From: DRGT01 sp035685445 | Lineage (GTDB): Archaea > Thermoproteota > Nitrososphaeria > Nitrososphaerales > Nitrosopumilaceae | Assembly: GCA_035685445.1 (NCBI GenBank) | Contig: DASSAK010000078.1 | Coordinates: 1-5,609, forward strand | Length of the DNA: 5,609 nucleotides | Direction: 5' to 3' | Shown here: piece by piece, positions 1 through 4,596 of the stretch | Numbering within the stretch: position 1 is the first letter of the stretch | Layout: each line of letters opens with the position of its first letter | Notes under the pieces: model-generated | What the model saw: only the letters and a program-made list of their open reading frames with translations | Database searches by the model: none | Told to the model about the DNA's origin: nothing | Made by a program: the position numbers and the translations under genes

Positions 1-469
1 ACGTTCTGATGAAAGGTTTTGTTCCTTTAATTTCTGCACGCAACGCTGTGTTCCAAAAATTAATTTTTAGAGGCAAGTCTCTCCAACTTTTAACCCATTT
101 TGAGTAAAGCGAGTACGCAAGCGTTTCAGAAGTTGGGCGCAATGCAAGCCTGTCTCCGACCTCATTTTCTCCAGAGTGAGTGACCCAAAATACTTCAGGA
201 TTTAATCCTGCAAAATGTTTTTTTTCTTTGGCTAATAGTGATTGTGGGATTAATATGGGAAGAAATCCATTTCTAACACCTAATTTAGAAAATTTTTTAT
301 CAAGTGATTTTTTGATGGATTCCCAAATGGAATTACCATCAGGCCGTAAAACAATTAATCCTTTTACTGGCGCATAATCTGCTAATTCTGCTTTAAGGAC
401 TACTTGAGTATACCATTCACTAAAGTCATCTTTCTTTGAAACAGTGATACCAATTTCCTCTTTACTCAA
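1..469 (-). CDS. proS: Prolyl-tRNA synthetase, N-terminal 156 residues (partial)
   Basis: Class II aminoacyl-tRNA synthetase that charges tRNA-Pro with proline in the cytoplasm. The gene reads leftward and runs off the window, so only about the first third of a protein usually near 470-500 residues is present. Visible in order: an FSEWY segment (16-20) and PVKG (34-37) typical of the archaeal/eukaryotic-type ProRS, class II motif 1 around FLPILIPQS (69-77), the proline/ATP-pocket signature RPTSE (111-115), and the start of motif 2 with R144, E146 and PFIR (152-155). The start is TTG at 469; in-frame stops lie shortly upstream and no other ATG, GTG or TTG lies between them and 469. The first residues then read MSKEEIGITVSKKDD. 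No Shine-Dalgarno site is seen. It follows the small gene at 508-795 by 38 bases on the same strand, so co-transcription is likely. The identification is secure; the missing 3' part cannot be judged. Confidence 0.95.
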   Translation of the reverse strand, partial: MSKEEIGITVSKKDDFSEWYTQVVLKAELADYAPVKGLIVLRPDGNSIWESIKKSLDKKFSKLGVRNGFLPILIPQSLLAKEKKHFAGLNPEVFWVTHSGENEVGDRLALRPTSETLAYSLYSKWVKSWRDLPLKINFWNTALRAEIKGTKPFIRT

Positions 470-507
470 ACTAGTTTTTGATGAGAAATTTCACTAATGA
501 GCTTTTC

Positions 508-795
508 TTACTTTAGGGGATCGCCTTTGCAGAGAACTTTACCCATCACTCTACTTTGAAAGTTTGGACAGACAAAACATTGTATAAAGTGTGCTTCTTT
601 CTTTAATACTGGGCAATCAACATATTCTTGTTTCATTCTTTTGAGCATTTTAGGGCTCACTCCCTTAAGCTTTAACTTTCCTTTATCATCCATCATTCCA
701 GATGCTTTTAATTCATCTTTTACATCATCGGGAATTTTTTGTCTTTTTTCGGTTGTTTGAACAACAACTTCATACTTGTGTTCGAGTTCTTCCAT
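508..795 (-). CDS. Small four-cysteine protein of unknown function
   Basis: A 95-residue, highly charged protein that I cannot assign to a named family. The first 60 residues are rich in Lys, Glu and Asp, are predicted mostly helical by eye, and carry a KLKLKGVSPKMLKRMKQEY stretch (40-58). The C-terminal third holds four cysteines: C61, then C73 and C76 as a CFVC pair, then C89 (spacing C-x11-C-x2-C-x12-C). This layout could bind zinc or an iron-sulfur cluster; the metal is inference. There is no signal peptide or membrane segment. The ATG at 795 sits at the edge of the divergent promoter region, with a TATA-like AT-rich element at about the right distance for a leaderless mRNA. It lies directly upstream of proS in the same direction, so it probably shares its transcript. 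A role linked to translation or tRNA is possible from that context only. The reading frame is convincing: protein-like composition, clustered cysteines, and neighbours that leave it room. Confidence 0.8.
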   Translation of the reverse strand: MEELEHKYEVVVQTTEKRQKIPDDVKDELKASGMMDDKGKLKLKGVSPKMLKRMKQEYVDCPVLKKEAHFIQCFVCPNFQSRVMGKVLCKGDPLK

Positions 796-817
796 AAAAA
801 GTACAGAAACTAAGTTT

Positions 818-826
818 GATTTATTG
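818..826 (-). promoter_or_regulatory. Possible TATA box for the 795-to-proS transcript
   Basis: On the minus strand this reads CAATAAATC, centred about 26-27 bases before the ATG at 795, where a TATA box would sit if the mRNA were leaderless. The match to the archaeal TTTAWATA consensus is poor, so this is a position-based guess. Apart from this and the opposite promoter, the 796-900 spacer shows nothing else recognisable. Confidence 0.3.
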
Positions 827-860
827 CTAGCGGTAATTTTGATCTTCTTAGAGTCTTAAC

Positions 861-870
861 TTTAATATAA
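861..870 (+). promoter_or_regulatory. TATA box for the SerB-like phosphatase
   Basis: TTTAATATAA is a good archaeal TATA match. Its centre is about 35 bases before the TTG at 901, implying a transcription start near 892 and a leader of roughly ten bases with no Shine-Dalgarno site. The core TTTAATAT recurs before the TusA-like gene at 3316-3323, at nearly the same distance from that gene's proposed start, which raises confidence in both. Confidence 0.55.
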
Positions 871-900
871 TTAGATTTTAGTTGTGAAAACAGAAATCAA

Positions 901-1551
901 TTGCTAGTAATTTTTGATGTTGAGGGAGTTCTTTTTGATGCTGAATATTTGCCCATTCTTGCTGAAAAATTAAAGAAAGAAAAGGAAATTTGGGATATTA
1001 CAAAAAAAGGAATTCAAGGAGTAATTAACTGGGAAGATGGCCTTAGAAAAAGAGTTGATGCACTCAAGGGATTAGATTTTAAAACATGTCAAGAAGTAGC
1101 TGATTCTTTGCCCATTATGACTGGTGCAAAAGAAGCATGTAGAATTCTAAAAGCTGCAGGATGGAAGCTTATGGCAATATCTGGTGGATTCACAATCATG
1201 ACAGAGAGGCTCCAAAAAGAACTTGATCTTGATTATGTTTTTTCAAACGAATTGATCTTCAAAGATGGAAAACTTGATGGTGTCGTCGTCAATGTTGATT
1301 CTAATAAAGCTAAATCCGCAAAGATCAAAATTAAAGAATGGGATCAGAAAAAAGATGATATTGTCGTAGTTGTAGATGGCGCAAATGATTTAGCATTATT
1401 TGATATATGTGGTCTAGGTATTGCATTTAGGGCACAAGACAAAGTAAAGGATGTAGCAGATGCAATACTTGAAGAAAAAGATCTCTCAAAGATTTTAGAT
1501 ATTATAAACAAACATTACAATCTGGCATTGGAAAGACCAACTATAGCATAA
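901..1551 (+). CDS. serB: HAD-superfamily phosphatase, phosphoserine phosphatase SerB-like
   Basis: A 216-residue soluble HAD hydrolase closely resembling archaeal phosphoserine phosphatase, which converts O-phosphoserine to serine in the last step of the phosphorylated serine pathway. Motif I is FDVEGVL with nucleophile D6; motif II is ISGGF with S94; the motif III lysine lies in NKAKSAK (135-141); motif IV is DGANDLALF with D159 and D163. E15 and R51 (in LRKRV) align with residues that hold the amino and carboxyl groups of phosphoserine in the Methanocaldococcus enzyme, supporting that substrate. Two hallmarks depart from the norm: the usual DxD acid/base Asp is Glu (E8), and GDGAND reads VDGAND. 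The start is TTG at 901, just before the first strand; an in-frame stop at 868 and the absence of another start codon leave little choice. The enzyme would also control the O-phosphoserine pool, a possible substrate of the cysteine synthase encoded at 3592. cofE follows after 31 bases. Family secure; exact substrate likely but not proven. Confidence 0.85.
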   Translation: MLVIFDVEGVLFDAEYLPILAEKLKKEKEIWDITKKGIQGVINWEDGLRKRVDALKGLDFKTCQEVADSLPIMTGAKEACRILKAAGWKLMAISGGFTIMTERLQKELDLDYVFSNELIFKDGKLDGVVVNVDSNKAKSAKIKIKEWDQKKDDIVVVVDGANDLALFDICGLGIAFRAQDKVKDVADAILEEKDLSKILDIINKHYNLALERPTIA

Positions 1552-1552
1552 A

Positions 1553-1571
1553 CAATATTTTTTACATTTTT
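1553..1571 (+). promoter_or_regulatory. T-tracts after serB overlapping a possible cofE promoter
   Basis: Directly after the serB-like stop come a run of six T (1558-1563) and one of five (1567-1571), the kind of U-tract at which archaeal transcription often terminates without a hairpin. The overlapping CAATATTTT is centred about 26-27 bases before the cofE ATG, so it could equally be a TATA box for a leaderless cofE mRNA. The sequence alone cannot decide between termination, a new promoter, or simple read-through in an operon. Confidence 0.35.
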
Positions 1572-1582
1572 AGATAAAAACT

Positions 1583-2311
1583 ATGGCCCTTGAAGTTATT
1601 CCGATTCACCTAAGAAGAGAAATTGGTGTTGGTGACAAACTTGGAGATCTGTTATCAAAAACAAAATTTGAAGATGGTGATATTCTTGTCGTGTCGCAAA
1701 AAATCATTTCAAAACAAGAAGGGCGAATTATCAATCTAGGTACTGTGATTCCTTCATTGCTTGCTCAAGGAATAGCTTCTGAATACGATAAGGATCCAAA
1801 ACTATTAGAAGTAATTCTTTCAGAAACTAAAAGGATTGTTAGAATGGAAAATGGAATTATTATTGTTGAGACAAAAAATGGTTTTATTTGTGCTAATGCT
1901 GGAGTTGATGAAAGCAATGTTCCAAATGGATTGGCAACGTTATTACCTTTAGACCCCGATAAATCTGCTCAAAAACTAAGAGAAGAAATTTCAAAAAAAA
2001 CTGGAAAAAATATTGCTGTTTTAATCTCTGATACGTTTGGAAGGCCATTTAGAATGGGTCAAACAGACTGTGCTATTGGAGTTTCTGGAATTAATTCAAT
2101 CATGGATTATGAAGGGAAAAAAGATGCTTTTGGGAAAACACTTCGAGTAACTGCTATAGCTGTTGCTGACGAACTTTGCTCTGCATCTGAATTAGTTATG
2201 GGAAAATCTTTGGGGAGTCCTGCCGCAATAATTAGAAATTTTAAATTTACACCTTTTGATGATTCTGTAAAATCCCTTATTAGACCAAAAAAAGATGATT
2301 TGTTTAGATAG
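1583..2311 (+). CDS. cofE: Coenzyme F420-0:L-glutamate ligase
   Basis: CofE adds L-glutamate residues to the lactyl-phospho side chain of F420-0, using GTP and divalent metal, giving F420 with a gamma-glutamyl tail. The 242-residue length fits the stand-alone archaeal enzyme; the nitroreductase-like domain found in bacterial FbiB is absent. Conserved blocks are visible along the chain: FEDGDILVVSQKIISKQEGR (29-48), the NAGVDESNVPNG loop (105-116, with D109), PLDPDKSA (122-129), LISDTFGRPFRMG (147-159, with D150), AIGVSGI (164-170) and VADELCSASELVMGK (194-208). D109 and D150 are candidate metal ligands by comparison with the Archaeoglobus enzyme. The ATG has no Shine-Dalgarno site and the protein starts at the expected place before the first strand. 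It lies 31 bases behind the SerB-like gene. No cofC, cofD or cofGH is in the window, so the pathway is dispersed. Identification is firm. Confidence 0.95.
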   Translation: MALEVIPIHLRREIGVGDKLGDLLSKTKFEDGDILVVSQKIISKQEGRIINLGTVIPSLLAQGIASEYDKDPKLLEVILSETKRIVRMENGIIIVETKNGFICANAGVDESNVPNGLATLLPLDPDKSAQKLREEISKKTGKNIAVLISDTFGRPFRMGQTDCAIGVSGINSIMDYEGKKDAFGKTLRVTAIAVADELCSASELVMGKSLGSPAAIIRNFKFTPFDDSVKSLIRPKKDDLFR

Positions 2312-2325
2312 TAAATATTTGAAAG

Positions 2326-2336
2326 AAATTATATTG
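2326..2336 (+). promoter_or_regulatory. Possible TATA box for the PHP-domain gene
   Basis: AAATTATATTG lies in the 48-base AT-rich spacer after cofE. Its centre is about 28-29 bases before the ATG at 2360, consistent with a leaderless or nearly leaderless mRNA. There is no Shine-Dalgarno site before that ATG. A weak call, because the whole spacer is AT-rich. Confidence 0.35.
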
Positions 2337-2359
2337 TATTGATTTAGTATCACGAAGAT

Positions 2360-3277
2360 ATGGAATATCTAACATCTGAGTTACACTGTCATAATCTATT
2401 TTCAAATTTCAATGTTGGAGAACATGAAGCTCCTTATGACTGCAATATCACAATCCAAGATCAACTAGAACGTGCAAGAAATATTGGTTTGGATGTTTTG
2501 TTTGTTACAAATCACAACACCCTTGATGGTTATTCTCAAATGGTGGAATACAAAAATAATCATGAAAAATATAAACACATTCACGTTTACCCTGCAGAGG
2601 AAATATCCACAAATGATGATTCACATGTTTTAGTATATGGGTTGCATCAAAGAATCAAACCGGGTTTAAGCTTTGAAGAAGTTATAGATGAAGCAAAACG
2701 CCAGAATGGAATTTCTTCTGCACCCCATCCATTTAGTCTGTTAGATGCAGTTCGAGAAAAGGCAAAACATTGTGATCTAATTGAGGTTTTTAATAGTAAC
2801 AATGTTGATGTTTTTGCAAATACAAAAGCTACCCTATTTGCTGAAGAACAAAATATGGTAAGTGTAGCCGGAAGCGATTCACATGTGATTTCTACTTTAG
2901 GAAGATGCTCAAATATAATAGAATCAGAGAACTCACTTGATGATATTCTGTCTGCTATGAAGCATAACCGAATCCAAATTAAAAATATTGGTTATGCTAC
3001 TGCAAAAGAAACTATTGAACATTTACGATACAAAATTGATAATTCTAAAGAATTTATTCATGAATATATGGCACAATTTTATCCACAATCAAAGAGCTAT
3101 CTTTCATTGTTGCTGAAATTATTTGAAAAAAATCCAAACAGCTATCTCTGGATTTTATTTTACAAATTTGCAATTTTTGCAATGAAAAGACTATCTAGAA
3201 AAATTAACTTTCAAAACATTGATCCTTCATTCATGAAGGAAAGAAATCTTGGTACAATGTTCAAGATGTCAATTTAA
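2360..3277 (+). CDS. PHP-domain metal-dependent hydrolase
   Basis: A 305-residue protein whose first ~210 residues form a PHP (polymerase and histidinol phosphatase) domain, a TIM-like barrel that binds two or three metal ions and hydrolyses phosphoesters. Metal-site motifs appear in order: LHCH (H9, H11), TNHNTLDG (H52, N53), PAEEIS (E80/E81), DSHVL (H89), APHPF (H123), IEVFN (E142) and GSDSH (D173, H175). The second motif normally has His-Asp; here it is His-Asn, so one ligand may be weaker or unused. The remaining ~95 residues (211-305) are a tail I do not recognise, containing an aromatic hydrophobic stretch SYLWILFYKFAIFAM (261-275) flanked by Lys/Arg, which could be a buried or membrane-associating helix. 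The substrate is unknown: stand-alone PHP proteins include histidinol phosphatase, oligoribonucleotide/AMP-type phosphatases and uncharacterised ones, and nothing nearby belongs to histidine synthesis. ATG start, no Shine-Dalgarno site. Confidence 0.85.
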   Translation: MEYLTSELHCHNLFSNFNVGEHEAPYDCNITIQDQLERARNIGLDVLFVTNHNTLDGYSQMVEYKNNHEKYKHIHVYPAEEISTNDDSHVLVYGLHQRIKPGLSFEEVIDEAKRQNGISSAPHPFSLLDAVREKAKHCDLIEVFNSNNVDVFANTKATLFAEEQNMVSVAGSDSHVISTLGRCSNIIESENSLDDILSAMKHNRIQIKNIGYATAKETIEHLRYKIDNSKEFIHEYMAQFYPQSKSYLSLLLKLFEKNPNSYLWILFYKFAIFAMKRLSRKINFQNIDPSFMKERNLGTMFKMSI

Positions 3278-3296
3278 GATTATTTCCACGTAGGAT

Positions 3297-3316
3297 AAGC
3301 TAAACTCGAATAGCTT
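3297..3316. repeat. Perfect 6-base inverted repeat, terminator or operator
   Basis: Arms AAGCTA (3297-3302) and TAGCTT (3311-3316) flank an eight-base loop. It sits 20 bases after the PHP-gene stop and runs directly into TTTT and the TATA box of the next gene. With only six pairs, four of them A-T, it is a weak hairpin; the following T run makes a terminator for the PHP gene possible. Its position against the TATA box would equally suit a regulator's binding site. Confidence 0.4.
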
Positions 3317-3323
3317 TTAATAT
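3315..3323 (+). promoter_or_regulatory. TATA box for the TusA-CysM cassette
   Basis: TTTTAATAT shares the TTTAATAT core with the element before the SerB-like gene. Its centre lies about 37 bases before the proposed ATT start at 3356, predicting transcription from roughly 3341-3348 and a very short leader that begins at or near the Shine-Dalgarno site. If the start falls downstream of 3344 the Shine-Dalgarno site would be cut, so mapping the 5' end matters. Confidence 0.5.
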
Positions 3324-3343
3324 GACAAACCGGTCAAAAAATT

Positions 3344-3349
3344 AGGTGA
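3344..3349 (+). promoter_or_regulatory. Shine-Dalgarno site that sets the start of the TusA-like gene
   Basis: AGGTGA is a full complement of the UCACCU near the 3' end of archaeal 16S rRNA. It ends six bases before the ATT at 3356 (spacer CTTAAA), a normal distance. The same hexamer precedes cysM by seven bases. The only other candidate start, TTG at 3392, has no such site and would lie over 40 bases away. The last three bases of the motif are an in-frame TGA, which excludes any start further upstream. Confidence 0.7.
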
Positions 3350-3355
3350 CTTAAA

Positions 3356-3589
3356 ATTTCAGAAAATGTAACAAATCTAGACTGTACTGGATTGTTTTGT
3401 CCAGAACCTGTGTTTAGAACAAAGATTGCAATAGAAAAATTACAAACCGGAGATGTATTGACAGTTAAAGCAGATGATCCAGCAGCTGAAGATGACATAT
3501 CAAGATGGGTTTCAAGAAATGGTCATGAGCTAGTTGAAATGAAAAAAAATAACAATGTAATTGAATTCACAATTAAAAAGGTGAAATAA
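3356..3589 (+). CDS. TusA/SirA-family sulfur carrier (probable ATT start)
   Basis: A 77-residue TusA-family protein. These small cytoplasmic proteins carry sulfur as a persulfide on a conserved cysteine and pass it between enzymes. The family signature is clear: LDCTGLFCPEPV, with the active cysteine C15 in CPEP, then the first helix (FRTKIAIEKL), GDVLTVKADDPAAEDDI (the second strand and DDPA turn) and HELVEMKK leading to the last strand. C10 is an additional cysteine. Starting at the TTG at 3392 would delete the first beta strand and leave CPEP at residue 3, so that start is unlikely; an in-frame TGA at 3347 bounds the frame upstream. The only start-like codon between them with a ribosome site is ATT at 3356, giving (M)SENVTNLDCTGLFCPEP, a normal TusA N-terminus. 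A sequencing error replacing ATG is the alternative. Its stop is two bases before cysM, so both are surely co-transcribed, suggesting sulfur traffic to or from that enzyme. Family firm; start unusual. Confidence 0.85.
   Translation: MSENVTNLDCTGLFCPEPVFRTKIAIEKLQTGDVLTVKADDPAAEDDISRWVSRNGHELVEMKKNNNVIEFTIKKVK
3579..3584 (+). promoter_or_regulatory. Shine-Dalgarno site of cysM
   Basis: AGGTGA lies inside the last codons of the TusA-like gene and ends seven bases before the cysM ATG at 3592. It confirms that start and shows that this organism uses the AGGTGA motif, at least inside operons. Confidence 0.8.
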
Positions 3590-3591
3590 TC

Positions 3592-4593
3592 ATGGCTTCA
3601 AAAGCCGTCATTGATACAGAAGTTTTAAACAAAGTAGGAAACACACCTCTTGTAAAATTAGGTTCTTTATCAAAAGATAATCAAACGTATTTTGCAAAAC
3701 TTGAAGGACACAATCCATTTGGGTCTGTCAAAGATAGAGCCGCGTATTGGATGATTAAAGATGGTGAGGAAAAAGGAATTCTAAAAAAAGGTCACAGCAT
3801 AATTGTTGAACCTACTTCTGGAAACACTGGAATTGCATTAGCTGGAATTGCTAATCTCTTAGGATATAAAGTTGAGATTGTAATTCCTGAAAAGGCAAGT
3901 AATGAAACTAAGGATATCATTAAATCACTTGGAGCAAAAGTTTTTGAAACAAGTGACGATTTATGTCCAAAAGTTGGAGCAGGAACTGATCAAAGCATTG
4001 CATTGGCAACATCAATAGCCTCATCAAGACCTGATACCTACTATTCTCCAAACCAATATGCAAATGAAGCAAACTTTATGGGTCACTACAAAGGGACCGG
4101 CCCTGAAATATGGAAACAAACAGAAGGCAATATTACTCACTTTTTCACTGGAGTTGGAACAGGAGGCACAATTACTGGAATTGGAACTTATTTGAAGGAA
4201 AAAAATCCAAATATCAAAATCATTGGATGTCAACCCCAACAAAATCATTTGATTCAAGGATGGAGAAATTTTGAAGAATCTGCAAAGCCAGATTTATTCT
4301 TAAAACGTGAAAAGGTAGTAGATGACTGGGTCTCAGTAACAAATGAAGAAGCATTTGGTGTGGTAAAAGAGGTTTTTGAAAAAGATAAACTCTTGATTAG
4401 CCCCTCGTCGGCGGCAGTTTATGCATCCATGAAAAAATACAAAATTGATGGTCCTGCCTGTGTTGTTGGAATATTTGCTGATGATGGTCGCAAATTCAAA
4501 AGTGTATATGCAGAGCAAAAAGTAATGACTGAGGAAGAGTTTGATATGGCTTTAAAGTCAGCAAAACACGTCTCTGAAATTGCATACATGTGA
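3592..4593 (+). CDS. cysM: PLP-dependent cysteine synthase, CysM type
   Basis: A fold-type II pyridoxal-phosphate enzyme of 333 residues that replaces the beta substituent of an activated serine with sulfide (or carrier-bound sulfur) to make cysteine. Visible landmarks: GNTPLVKL (16-23); NPFGSVKDRAA (41-51) with the PLP lysine K47; the substrate loop PTSGNTGIALA (74-84); the phosphate-binding glycine loop GVGTGGTITGIG (187-198); and SPSSAAVY (270-277), whose serine usually contacts the PLP ring nitrogen. The segment QPQQNHLIQGWRN (214-226) resembles CysM rather than CysK; R225 aligns by eye with the arginine that binds O-phosphoserine in Mycobacterium CysM, but E. coli CysM, which uses O-acetylserine, also has Arg there, so the substrate stays open. 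The C-terminal ~25 residues extend past the core. The start is fixed by an AGGTGA site; the TusA-like gene ends two bases upstream, and the gene ends three bases from trxB on the other strand. Family certain; the related cystathionine beta-synthase activity is the main alternative. Confidence 0.9.
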   Translation: MASKAVIDTEVLNKVGNTPLVKLGSLSKDNQTYFAKLEGHNPFGSVKDRAAYWMIKDGEEKGILKKGHSIIVEPTSGNTGIALAGIANLLGYKVEIVIPEKASNETKDIIKSLGAKVFETSDDLCPKVGAGTDQSIALATSIASSRPDTYYSPNQYANEANFMGHYKGTGPEIWKQTEGNITHFFTGVGTGGTITGIGTYLKEKNPNIKIIGCQPQQNHLIQGWRNFEESAKPDLFLKREKVVDDWVSVTNEEAFGVVKEVFEKDKLLISPSSAAVYASMKKYKIDGPACVVGIFADDGRKFKSVYAEQKVMTEEEFDMALKSAKHVSEIAYM

Positions 4594-4596
4594 TTT

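Noticed and set aside
180..377. 65-codon plus-strand open frame at the left edge
   Set aside because: It is antisense to the prolyl-tRNA synthetase frame, which shows RPTSE and other class II motifs across the same bases.
3329..3334. ACCGGT palindrome near the TusA-CysM promoter
   Set aside because: A six-base palindrome alone is expected by chance and has no second copy in the window that I could find.
3392..3589. TTG at 3392 as the start of the TusA-like gene
   Set aside because: It would put CPEP at residue 3 and drop the first beta strand, and it has no ribosome site, whereas the frame stays TusA-like back to about 3359 with AGGTGA before it.
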